Part shown: positions 1 to 7,903 of the stretch, one piece after another
Layout: the number at the start of each line of letters is the position of its first letter
How positions within the stretch are numbered: position 1 is the first letter of the stretch
NCBI GenBank assembly: GCA_012845835.1
Contig: JABAKD010000023.1
Coordinates: forward strand, 7,019,147 to 7,083,146
Origin: Undaria pinnatifida
Lineage: Eukaryota > Sar > Phaeophyceae > Laminariales > Alariaceae
DNA length: 64,000 nucleotides
Reading direction: 5' to 3'
The notes under the pieces: model-generated
Seen by the model: only the letters and a program-made list of their open reading frames with translations
Database searches by the model: none
What the model was told of the DNA's origin: nothing
Program-made: the position numbers and the translations under genes

Positions 1-550
1 CCCCGACAGTAAGCAGCGGTCAGTATATATTTTCCGAAACAACGGTCGGTGCTCTTGCTTGTATGCGCTTGATACCGGGGTGGTAAGCAGCGGTCATTTA
101 CGTATGTTTAAAATATCCCGAAAACGAGGGTCGAAGAACGATGAGGCCCGCTTCGACCGAGCGAAATGCACGACAGGAGCGATCTTATCAACTTACTGTA
201 TTCATAGCAAGATCGTGCAACATCACGACTCGAGTAGTCTTGTGCTGCGCGAGTGTGGTGTCGTCGAAACATCTCCGCATGCAGCCTCCTCTGCGGACAC
301 GTTTTCCTCACCCCAGCGCCCGGGCTTGGTCCATGAGACCGATACAGGAATGGTCACATTTGTTTTTCGACACTTTTCCCTCTGAAGTCCAACGGGGACC
401 AAGCCCCATGGGACCGACCGCATACACGTGCTGTTCTGAAGAATCACCTGAGATTCACATACATGTGGAACGCTTTTTCTAGTATTGAGGCTGTTGGTCT
501 CCGATACGACAATTTAGACGTCGTATTCCTCATTGTGAGGAGCTATGGTT
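1..550. other. No gene or repeat recognised
   Basis: Short overlapping reading frames occur on both strands, but none has a recognisable motif or convincing splice sites. Nothing here resembles the other repeat families of the window. Confidence 0.5.
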
Positions 551-816
551 GACGCGTGCTACGATAGAGGTTGCACTTTTCGTCTGACATGTTTTCCGAA
601 TGACGGCACCCCCCTTAACCCCAAATCGTCGGCAATAGTTCACTTTTATTTTGCATGATTCTCGTCGTGTACCAAGGCCGTGGGATTGGTTGTTCATCCG
701 GTATCATAGCAATTTTAATTTTTTCCAAATCCGTTTTTGGGAGGGATCTTCTTAAGCTCGCCCAAATTGAGGAACGTCAGAAAAAAACGTGGTGCACCTC
801 TGTCGTAGCAAGAGCC
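551..816 (-). mobile_element. Family A MITE, copy A1
   Basis: First copy of the most abundant family in the window (about 40 copies and fragments). The family is ~265 bp, has no coding capacity, and has terminal inverted repeats (TIRs) beginning GACGCGTGCTACGATAGAGG. The interior is asymmetric: one half carries GAGGTTCCTCAATTTGGGAG, the other CGACGATTTTGGGTTAAGGA. This copy is in the reverse orientation. Its left TIR is intact; its right TIR ends in a diverged AGAGCC, and no target duplication is readable. Confidence 0.85.
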
Positions 817-1031
817 ACAGGGTCGGTGGCGGATGCTAGGCTGCATCAACGCTTACCGAGGGCTTACTCGACTTTTTGCCCAGTCACAGCTTCCCTCACT
901 AGGTACAACTTTCCACATTGTTCTTGGCTTCGACGTTGTAGTGTGCCTACGGGTTCGATTGTGAACACCTCTCACTCCGAGACGTATCCTACGATACAGC
1001 AGGGGGCTCGGAATAAAGTTTTATGAGAAAG

Positions 1032-1404
1032 TGTTATAAGGCTTAGTTTGGGTAAGCTACCGGTTAACCAGTTGCAAGTGGTCAAACGGACTAATACCCC
1101 ACTAATACCTTAACAAATGGCGTCGTCGGCAGGACCATGGGTTTCTTGGGTCGTGGGTTCGATCCCCACCATCCACAACAATAAACTTTTCAGATTTTCC
1201 CCATGTCGAACTTGAAAAATACTCTCCCTGGTATCCCAGGGAATGAAGCGGCTTGGATAAATGACAGGTCCGCCCGTATATCCGGCCGATCTGCTATCCC
1301 GCCGTTTCAGGGGGGGAGAGTGTTATAAGGCTTAGTTTGGGTAAGCTACCGGTTAACCTTTTGCAAGTGGTCAAACGGACTAATACCCCACTAATACCTT
1401 AACA
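1032..1404 (+). mobile_element. TRIM (miniature LTR retrotransposon), complete
   Basis: Two 84-bp direct repeats (1032-1115 and 1321-1404) differ at two bases. Each starts TGTTATAAGG and ends CCTTAACA, the TG..CA ends expected of long terminal repeats. Two bases after the left LTR, at 1118, lies TGGCGTCGTCGGCAGG, which has the position and 5' TGG of a primer-binding site that pairs with a tRNA 3' CCA end. The 12-base purine run AGGGGGGGAGAG (1309-1320) abuts the right LTR exactly, as a polypurine tract does. AAAG flanks both sides (1028-1031 and 1405-1408) as a target duplication. The 205-bp interior has no open frame, so the element depends on another retrotransposon. The interior also holds a tRNA T-arm-like hairpin, GTGGG-TTCGATC-CCCAC, with a perfect Pol III B box. 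No second copy was seen in the window. Confidence 0.9.
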
Positions 1405-1407
1405 AAA

Positions 1408-1565
1408 GCTCCTAACCCGAGCTCGGCATTTCACGCGAAATAGTCCGACTTGGAAGGCGTTCGTGTTCGCGCAACCACAACCAAGCGTCTATGCCCTCTA
1501 CATTCTATAATACTCCGAGTATGTCACACTCAACTTAATAGGTAGTTCCTCGCTTGAGGAAGTCA
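1408..1565 (+). repeat. Family D repeat, degenerate copy
   Basis: Family D is a ~165-bp dispersed repeat with a short palindromic end (CTCACATGAGGAGCTCAAT) and a body like GACTTCGAAGGCATTCGTTC followed by CCCGACCAAGC. This copy is diverged but keeps the order: AGCTCCT, then CTTGGAAGGCGTTCGTG, then ACAACCAAGCGTCTATGCC, then GTTCCTCGCTTGAGGAAG. It starts directly after the TRIM target duplication. Confidence 0.5.
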
Positions 1566-1623
1566 TCCGCAACATTACCAGAGAACTTTTGTTACTAAAC
1601 ACCCTTCTGGCCGAAAACGTGTC

Positions 1624-1922
1624 GACGCGCGTGCTGCGATAGAAGTGTGCACCGCCTTTTTTCTGAGGTTCCTCAATTTCGGGTTGGTTTAAGACCTCTC
1701 CGAGAGTCTCCCAAAACACTGTTTTCTGATAAAAATAAAGCTGCTGCTACGATATCGGATGATCAATCCCTTGGCCTAGTTACACAACGAGAATCATGAA
1801 AAAAAAAAGGGGCGTATTTTCCAACGATGTTGGGCTAAGGAGCCCTGTCATTCAGAAAAAAATTCGCACGGAAAGTGATACCTTCTAGTCTAGACTATAT
1901 TATAGTATTAATAGCGTGCGTC
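1624..1922 (+). mobile_element. Family A MITE, copy A2
   Basis: Left TIR reads GCGTGCTGCGATAGAAG and the interior follows the family in forward orientation. The right TIR is interrupted by two short inserted motifs, CTAGTCTAGACTATA and TATTAATA, before its CGTGCGTC end. Confidence 0.8.
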
Positions 1923-2206
1923 AACCCTTATCTATCTAGGGATGAGTCCTCCGATCGATCGTTGATTCTAACCATAGAAGCGTTGGAGCGTGGGTCCAAT
2001 ATACATCTTGTTTCCCTCCTGTGTGCACGAAGGTCTACCTCGAGAGGAGGGTTTTCGTTGGTGGTCGACAACATTTCAAAGCGTCTTCTCTGTACACAGT
2101 CAGCGGCAGAAGAAGCCAGACTGCCCCTCAGGGTTTACATCACCGTCTTGCCCGCAGCGGCTGGGGATTTGTTTTTTATTTTTATTTTTATTTTTTATTT
2201 TATCTT
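1923..2206. other. No gene recognised; T-rich tract
   Basis: Overlapping short frames only. Ends in a 40-bp T-rich run (2170-2205) directly before an inverted-repeat element. Confidence 0.5.
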
Positions 2207-3027
2207 GGGCCCAGATTAACGAGGAACTTGCCAGATCGAATTCCGATTTTTTTCGATAGAAGTGAATTTAATTTGCATCTCTGATTGGTCAAGAAATGAA
2301 TCACCAAGGAGGCATTCTCAGAATTATTACGAAAAATCAAATTCAACAAAGAAGTAAAAAAAAAGACTTTCTCCGTCGAATTTAGTCGAAAATCGAAATT
2401 GAATTTAGGGAGTTGTCCACCTAGACATGGCTTGTTCTGTGTAACCGAAGCCGGCCACGCGAATTGGTGCCATGTCGTCGGCTGATTGAGAGGCGAGAAG
2501 CCACCATTGCGAGAGGTAGGACCACCGGAGTAGCCGCAGCGCGGGCTCCGAAGGTCCTTAGCACAGCGTAGACCGCCTGCGACGCTTCGAAAACAACCGA
2601 GACCGCCGCAAACAAACCCAGTTTTTCGTCGCCCTGCACCTCAAAAGTTACACGACTAACTACCACATGATGACTTCGCTCAGAAGTTCGACCGCTATAT
2701 CCCCGTCGCTGCTGCCCGTGTCGGGCGGCGGGGTGGCGCCAGCCCATCCAAGAGACACCTAGAACCATAGCCTCCAAGCCGCTGCCGGCCAGAAGATTCT
2801 GCGGCTAGCCGCGGCGCTCCGGGGAGCATGCGAGCCATCGCTCGCCTCGGTCGTTGCCCACGGGTGTTCGTTGACCCTTTTGCGTTTTTTGATTTTTTTT
2901 ATTTATTTCCTAGAACGCACTGCCCTGTTCCTTGATAAGAACCAAAGTTGAATTTTTCGTGTATTTTTCATAAAATAAAAATAAAAATCGAAATTCGATT
3001 TGGCAAGTTCCTCGTTAATTCGGGCCA
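2207..3027. mobile_element. TIR element with GC-rich core
   Basis: The ends are inverted repeats of about 40 bp. The left end reads GGCCCAGATTAACGAGGAAC and continues into CTTGCCAGATCGAAT; the right end is its reverse complement with a few changes. About 200 bp inside each end is very AT-rich with GAATTT and TCGAAAATCGAAATT motifs. The core (about 2420-2880) is GC-rich and unlike the ends. The core has a 118-codon open frame on the minus strand (2421-2777) that I do not recognise. The structure fits a nonautonomous DNA transposon, possibly one that captured host sequence. No target duplication was readable, and the right end abuts SINE copy 1. Confidence 0.65.
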
Positions 3028-3029
3028 GT

Positions 3030-3322
3030 GCACACTTTCACTTTCCAGCTTCTGGACAAGCCGTGGTCACAGGTGTCATCCCTTCTCCTCCCCGGTTCTT
3101 GCCTTCAATTTTTATCGCGCATAGGGTTCAGCAATCGCACTGCTCGTCGATTGTTCATCGAGTGTTACTAACTCACGCTCTCCTCGCGCTTTCCGCAAGT
3201 CAATTTGTGCACAAGAAAAAGTCCCAACGAATTTATACGAGTATGCACTAGGCGGGGCTCGAACTCATGAAACTGACCTATAACAGGCTCGAGGATAACC
3301 TGATACCCCACCGGGGCAACCG
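3030..3322 (-). mobile_element. tRNA-derived SINE, copy 1
   Basis: About 290 bp, matching three other copies (4948-5254, 39704-40022, 41678-41988). Read on the minus strand it starts with a tRNA-like head, with a B box seen here as GGCTCGAAC on the plus strand. The body contains CTTGTGCACAAATTGACTTG. The A-tail is missing because the TIR element end lies where it should be. In several copies a frame containing SGQAVVTGV stays open, but this is a shadow of the SINE body and not a gene. Confidence 0.85.
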
Positions 3323-3870
3323 TGTGTTCACCCAGTTAACCTCTGTGAAAATCACGCTCCCACGTGACGTCGCCTGTAGTAGGGAATGGTTAGAATGTGG
3401 TAATATCACGGCCAATATGTCTTGTACGAGCTGTACACAGAAACGCTGGCGTGGGGGGTGTTAGGTATGATAACCTTTCGTCGCTCTACGTGAGCGGGGA
3501 GAGAGGACGAAGTATTTGGTTGGCGATCAATACATCGGGTATCCGATTTCAAGGGCGCGCGAGGAAAGACCGTTCGGGACTTGAGATATCAGTCAAGTTG
3601 AAATGTATCTTTTTTTACTTCCAATGTATAATTCGTACACGACGGCCTACTACTGCGGAGCAATGCGTGGTTCAGACCACTCGTTTTGGCTTGACACTGG
3701 CTGGTCACAAATCATGGTATCCACTGCGCATACGATTTTTTCACACAGCCAGTGTCTGGCGTCGAGCTGTTACTTGACTAGCCTATTATTTTGAGTGACA
3801 CTTCAACATGGTATGTCATACCTGGTACGTTGCCGTCATACGAATCCCTACGGTACGTTTCCCAAGACCA
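3323..3870. other. No gene recognised upstream of GT92 exon
   Basis: Presumed intron or degenerate exon space. No coding motif was seen. The upstream exons of the GT92 gene that should encode its N-terminal half are not visible here. Confidence 0.4.
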
Positions 3871-3918
3871 ATGAAGGGCGCACGAGATGCAGCTTCTCCA
3901 CCGATGTCCGAGAAAAGC
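3871..3918 (+). pseudogene. Decayed duplicate of the GT92 exon (5' part)
   Basis: The stretch around ACGAGATGCAGCTTCTCC matches the start of the exon at 4000 (ACGAGATGCAGCCTCTCAAC). Translated in the same frame it gives HEMQLLHRCPRKAVK and then a stop, against HEMQPLNHCLRKH in the intact exon. It lies about 130 bp upstream of that exon, so it looks like a local tandem duplication that has decayed. Confidence 0.65.
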
Positions 3919-3999
3919 CGTCAAGTAGCAGAGAACTTCGTAAATATCCATCTGATCATCTGCATACTGTGTTACTTCAATATCTCAACCCCACAACAG

Positions 4000-4192
4000 G
4001 TTGGAACACGAGATGCAGCCTCTCAACCACTGCCTGAGAAAACACATCGAACGCAGGGAAGAGAGCAGCGATGCTCCGGTGTGGGTTGTGTTCCACGATG
4101 TCGACGAGTACATCTTTCCGGTCCAGACCAACAGCACCATGTCCGAGGCCCTCATGAGGCACCCCGAGACGTGCTGCGTTCAGGTGACCACA
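4000..4192 (+). CDS. GT92 (DUF23) glycosyltransferase, exon with DxD
   Basis: Internal exon of a multi-exon gene. It follows an acceptor (CCACAACAG, AG at 3998-3999) and ends CVQ before the donor CAG|GTGACC, leaving phase 0. It encodes EHEMQPLNHCLRKH, then VWVVFHDVDEYIFP, then MSEALMRHPETCCVQ. The NHCL block followed by W-x5-DVDE-(F/Y)-x-x-P is the signature of glycosyltransferase family 92; the DVD acidic triplet is expected to bind the metal-nucleotide-sugar. Family members usually act in the secretory pathway on glycans; the substrate here is unknown. The next exons continue the same domain in phase. The N-terminal half of the domain and the true start are not in this window, or upstream exons are lost. 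Flanking decayed exon copies make local tandem duplication likely. Family assignment is from motifs alone. Confidence 0.75.
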
Positions 4193-4325
4193 GCGGATTG
4201 ACATTGTGCATGATAATAGAGGACTGGTAGGCGGTGTAGGTGATGGTCATGTGGTTGGCGGTGGTGGTGGAGGTGCCAGCAGGCGTTTCGCTTGGGGGGG
4301 GGTGGGGGATGGGGAGGTTGATCAG

Positions 4326-4413
4326 AGATGTGGACGAGTACGTTTTCCCGGTCGACACAGACAATACCACGGCTGAGGCGTTCGTGAAACACCCCCCCAA
4401 CAGCTGCGTTCAA
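4326..4413 (+). pseudogene. Second partial copy of the GT92 DVDEY exon
   Basis: Encodes DVDEYVFPVDTDNTTAEAF, then VKHPPNSCVQ, aligned without gaps to the 3' part of the exon at 4000-4192 with about half of residues identical. Many differences are at third codon positions, which suggests the copy diverged while still coding, as in a paralogous gene or an alternative exon. The donor is lost: the intact exon reads CAG|GT, this copy reads CAAGCG. The upstream half of the exon is missing. It is best called a decayed exon or paralogue fragment. Confidence 0.7.
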
Positions 4414-4415
4414 GC

Positions 4416-4947
4416 GGGAGCAGGGGGTACGCCGAAAAAAAGAGGACGACGGGGGTGTAATTGCAGTGGGTACTCCAATTTAACAGCGCCCGGGTCACGA
4501 GCGTTCGGGGTTTAAGAGCCGTCAAATCGGTATGTATGTCCCCCCTACACTAAAATAATTATATTTTCCACTACAAAGATAGTATAGGAGCAATGCATAG
4601 TTAGTGACGAGTGCATGTTTCTGCTTGTCACGGGCCGCTCATAAGTTCGGGTGCCCACACTGACTGCTGTATTAAATGGTACGTATACAAGCATGTTATA
4701 GTATATGATGGAGGACAACACATACATGCCAAGATAGAGGCGCACTAACTTGTTTCTGGAACTTCTCCTTTGAGAATTTCTGACATGTCAACATCTCACG
4801 CAACATATTTTCTTCGAGCAAAAAACAAACAAAACTAAAAAATGAGCCCCAATGAAAACATCTCACGGGACTGAGGCCATTTCTCATACGGTCGGATTCC
4901 GCCAGTCGAACATTTTTTCGACTGGATTATTCTGGTCCTTCATCTTC
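4416..4947. other. Intron sequence, nothing recognised
   Basis: Lies in the 3.6-kb intron between GT92 exons. No repeat family was recognised except a short CAGTCGAAC..TTTTTTCGACTGG inverted motif near 4905-4926 that resembles the GTCGAAAAA cluster at 5767-5966. Confidence 0.45.
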
Positions 4948-5254
4948 CTTTTTTTTTTTTCCCCCACAATTTAACTTTCCAGCTTCTGGACAAGCCGTGG
5001 TCACAGGTGTCGTCCCTTCTCCCCCCCGGTTCTTGCCTTCGTTTTTTCTCGCGCATAGGGTTCAGCAATCCCACTGCTCGTCGATTTTTCATCGAGTGTT
5101 GCTAACTCACGCTATCGCGCTTTCCGCAAGTCAATTTGTGCACAAGAAAAAGTCTCAACGAATTTACACGAGTATGCACTCGGCGGGGCTCGAACTCACG
5201 AAACTGACCTATACCAGGCTCGAGGATAACCTGATACGCCACCGGGGCGACCGG
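4948..5254 (-). mobile_element. tRNA-derived SINE, copy 2
   Basis: Minus-strand copy with its A-tail visible as a T run at 4948-4960. The tRNA-like head at the right end is intact, with a B box (reverse of GGCTCGAAC) and an A box (reverse of TGGCGTATCAGG). It lies inside the GT92 intron. Confidence 0.9.
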
Positions 5255-5766
5255 CTACGTTTCTTCTTATCGTCAGTCAAGTCGATTTTATAGTTTTTGT
5301 GCTCTTCCTAGAGGCGGTTGGTGTGAGGCAGTACTGCTGTATGGCAGTCGAAAGGTTGGCAGCTCTGTGCTTCGCGCGTTCTGCGCGAGCAACGCGTGCT
5401 CGTGCTCGACGAATCCTCGTCCCAGCGAGTTGGTGGCTGTGGGCTCTTAGCCGAAAGCCGTCAAAGCAACGTTCGTGGAGTTGCAATCAGCCGAGAGCCG
5501 CCAACGCTGCAGCAGGCGTAGCCGTTGTTCGCAAAATGGGATCGATGCCTCGCGCTGCTGCCGTCGTGTGATACACGCTGCTGGCGAGCGGAGCTAGGAA
5601 TGAGCCACGCTGACTTGCGGCGAGAAGGAACAGCAGTGATAGCCAAGCCAGCGTCAGCGCCTTGTATGATACTGCTGTGCGGTACCTAGTATAGGTGTGT
5701 GGGCGTGTGGGTATGTGCTTGTTGGTGGGATGAGGGATGCAATGGGTTGAAAAAACACCTGTAAAA
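5255..5766. other. GC-rich intron stretch, no gene recognised
   Basis: GC-rich, with open frames on both strands (for example 5277-5486 minus and 5299-5571 plus) but no motif. It lies between two stretches that carry CAGTCGAA-type motifs, so it may be the core of a larger transposon. Confidence 0.35.
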
Positions 5767-5966
5767 CTTTTTCGACCGAGTTGTTCGACTGACGGATCCA
5801 GTCGAAAAAGTGAAGTTTCTTGACTGGATCCTTTAGTGTCGGAAAATTCAGTCGAAAAAACTTGAGTCGAAAAAGCTCTTGTTCGACTGTGTAAGAAAGC
5901 CCGATTTGGGCTTCAGTCGAAAAATGCTGTTTTCGATTGAAAAATCCGACTGACTGTGTAAGAAAC
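5767..5966. repeat. Cluster of GTCGAAAAA motifs
   Basis: GTCGAAAAA or its reverse complement occurs about seven times in 200 bp, usually as CAGTCGAAAAA. Two copies of GACTGTGTAAGAAA also occur (about 5888 and 5952). Dense short repeats in both orientations look like the subterminal repeats of a DNA transposon. A matching motif at 4905-4926 could mark the other end, with SINE copy 2 inside. Confidence 0.5.
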
Positions 5967-6564
5967 GACCTATCTATGGTACATGTACAAAATCAAATAC
6001 CGCGAGGAACAAGAATGGCATTCGGAATACTTTTGGGGTAAAGCATATCTTCGACCAAGACTACCGGTGGTAGCGGTTTCACCACACACACATACACCCG
6101 AGTGATTCCGTGTCTCATTGGTTAAAATGCTCAACAAGAAGGCGTTTTTATTTTCTGCGCAGCGCAACTCACCATTCTATTGCACAGATTCATATCACAA
6201 TTATAGCAACACTGAAGAAAACATTGCGAATGGCTCAAACCGCCAAATGGATCACACAGCGGGGTCAGTCGTCGCGCGAATGTCTCCCAGAGACTGCCCT
6301 CTCCCCCGTCCCCTCCCCCCGCCCCGCCCTCCTAACAAGTGAACCCCGCCACCGTAGCCTTCGTCGTGAAAATACGCACACACACGCCGCGCCTGCTGGG
6401 ACCGTTCTTGAGGTGGCTGAAGAAGCATGAGTAAGGTCACCTGTTTTGGCATTGATTGGAGGAGGCGTGTGGCACGGTAGAGGCATTATGGGCACGTTTT
6501 GGCGTTTTTTGTCTTCTGAATGACGGAGGCTCCTTGACTCAAAATCGTCTGAAGAACGACAGGC
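5967..6564. other. Intron sequence with a family A fragment
   Basis: 6490-6560 matches the reverse end of family A (TTCTGAATGACGGAGGCTCC, then AAAATCGTC). The rest, including a pyrimidine-rich tract at 6300-6335, shows nothing recognisable. Confidence 0.5.
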
Positions 6565-6825
6565 AGGCGTCTTTTACGAAAGAGCTGCACCGCTTGTTTT
6601 TCTGAGTTTCCTCAACTTGGGAGCTTAAGACCTCCCCCTCCAACAACTGATTTGGAGAAATAAAACTACGACCACCCGGGTGAAAAATCCCGTGGCCTAG
6701 GTGATACACAACGAATATCAGGCAAAAAAATGGCCTATTTTTTACGACGATTTTGGGTTAAGGAGCCCCGCCGTGCGGAAACAATTTCAGACGGAAAAAG
6801 TGCTACCTCTATCGCAGCACGCGTC
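6565..6825 (+). mobile_element. Family A MITE, copy A3
   Basis: Near full length, in the GT92 intron. The left TIR is eroded (TTTTACGAAAGAGCTGCACC); the right TIR is intact (CCTCTATCGCAGCACGCGTC). The interior matches the family consensus throughout. Confidence 0.9.
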
Positions 6826-6940
6826 TTTTTTTTCTCATTTTGCGAAGTTGTTTGTTTGTCGTATACGCACGCCGTGGGTTTGCTCATCTATTTTTTTTTT
6901 CGTATATAATTTTCGGTTTTTGCTCTTGACCTTTCTTTTA

Positions 6941-7225
6941 TATGCATGCTACGCTAGAGGTCCACCCTACGTTTAATCCTTCCTGAGGGTGGTGATTTGA
7001 GGAGCTCTAGACTATATCCCTCGCCCAAAAACCTGATTTTGGACAAACGTGAAAAAACGTGCTCCCCAATGAACACATTGTTCAATGGCCTACACAGTAG
7101 GTGAAAAGCGAATTTTTTCACACACAAAACAACGAGTTTGCGACGAATTTGGGTTATTAATGAGCCCGGCCATTCACAGATTTATATATTCAGCCAAACC
7201 TGCTACCTGTATCGTAGCACGCGTC
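6941..7225 (+). mobile_element. Family A MITE, variant copy A4
   Basis: TIRs are CATGCTACGCTAGAGG and CTACCTGTATCGTAGCACGC. The left interior is a variant (CTTCCTGAGGGTGGTGATTT) also seen near 24690, so family A has at least two subfamilies. It also carries a CTAGACTATA and a TATTAAT microinsertion. Confidence 0.8.
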
Positions 7226-7786
7226 CCTCTTGGCGCCGCAGTCCCGACGAGGGGACAAAACACTTGGGGTTAGACTACCATACAGTTTGGGAGTCGGAAA
7301 TGGGTTAACCCCTGTACAACTGGAAACCCGTCCTCGGGGATAAAATTACTTGGGTATAGTACAGGGACGGGTTTGGGGGAGCCCTCCTAAGTAAGCGGTT
7401 AGGTCGGTGTGTGGGTGAGGTGTAGAGCTCCTCAAGCCAAGAACCCTGCAGAGGACAAAGAGATAATGTGTGCGCCTCTTCTGTGGACGGTGTCATCGGT
7501 CAAGCCGGGTTGTTCGGTTGACACCGTTGTTTTTCGGGGAGAAACAGAGATGTCAGGAGACGACACTTTCAGGCACTGACCGACGGCAATTTGCCATTCG
7601 GTTTCACACGCTTGACCGCTGGGCATTTTCCCCTCACTGACCCGCCTCCTGCTATGTTTGGGGAGAATCTCATTGTCTTCGGTATTCGTGGAGATACTTT
7701 GAAGCTCGTTTGTATCAGTTTTGGCCACCCCATATATGACGTTTGTTGGCGTATGCTCCTCGCTGGTCCATGTTTCCTATGTGCAG
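7226..7786. other. Intron end, with a family A middle module
   Basis: About 7308-7385 is the reverse complement of an internal module (GTACTAAATGCAAGTAATTC through GGGTTTCCAGTTGTAAA) present in copies A7 and A14. No gene here. Confidence 0.5.
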
Positions 7787-7903
7787 GTGCCTCGCGTTCA
7801 GTACGGGACGAGCGGCTACCAGCAGCAGCCTCGGGGGTTGTTGCTGGAGTTGTTCCTCAGGCATGCGGATCCCGCCATCTTCACCGACAACCGCTTCCCC
7901 AAG
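7787..7903 (+). CDS. GT92 glycosyltransferase, second visible exon
   Basis: Thirty-nine codons between a good acceptor (TTTCCTATGTGCAG) and donor (AAG|GTACTT), phase 0 at both ends. It encodes VPRVQYGTSGYQQQPRGLLL and continues ELFLRHADPAIFTDNRFPK. In family 92 enzymes the block after the DxD strand reads roughly FG-x-x-G-x-x-x-x-P-x-G-(L/V)-x-x-E-x-F, which this matches (YGTSGYQQQPRGLLLELF). It joins directly to the exon ending CVQ at 4192. The 3.6-kb intron before it holds a SINE and two family A elements. Confidence 0.75.

Noticed and set aside
1140..1185. A tRNA gene at the T-arm-like hairpin
   Set aside because: No matching acceptor, D or anticodon arms; it lies between the LTRs of the TRIM.
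3000..3251. Conserved SGQAVVTGV frame at 3000, 4997, 39751 and 41663
   Set aside because: It recurs only because the SINE body recurs; the frame covers the body antisense to the tRNA head and is not a protein family I know.
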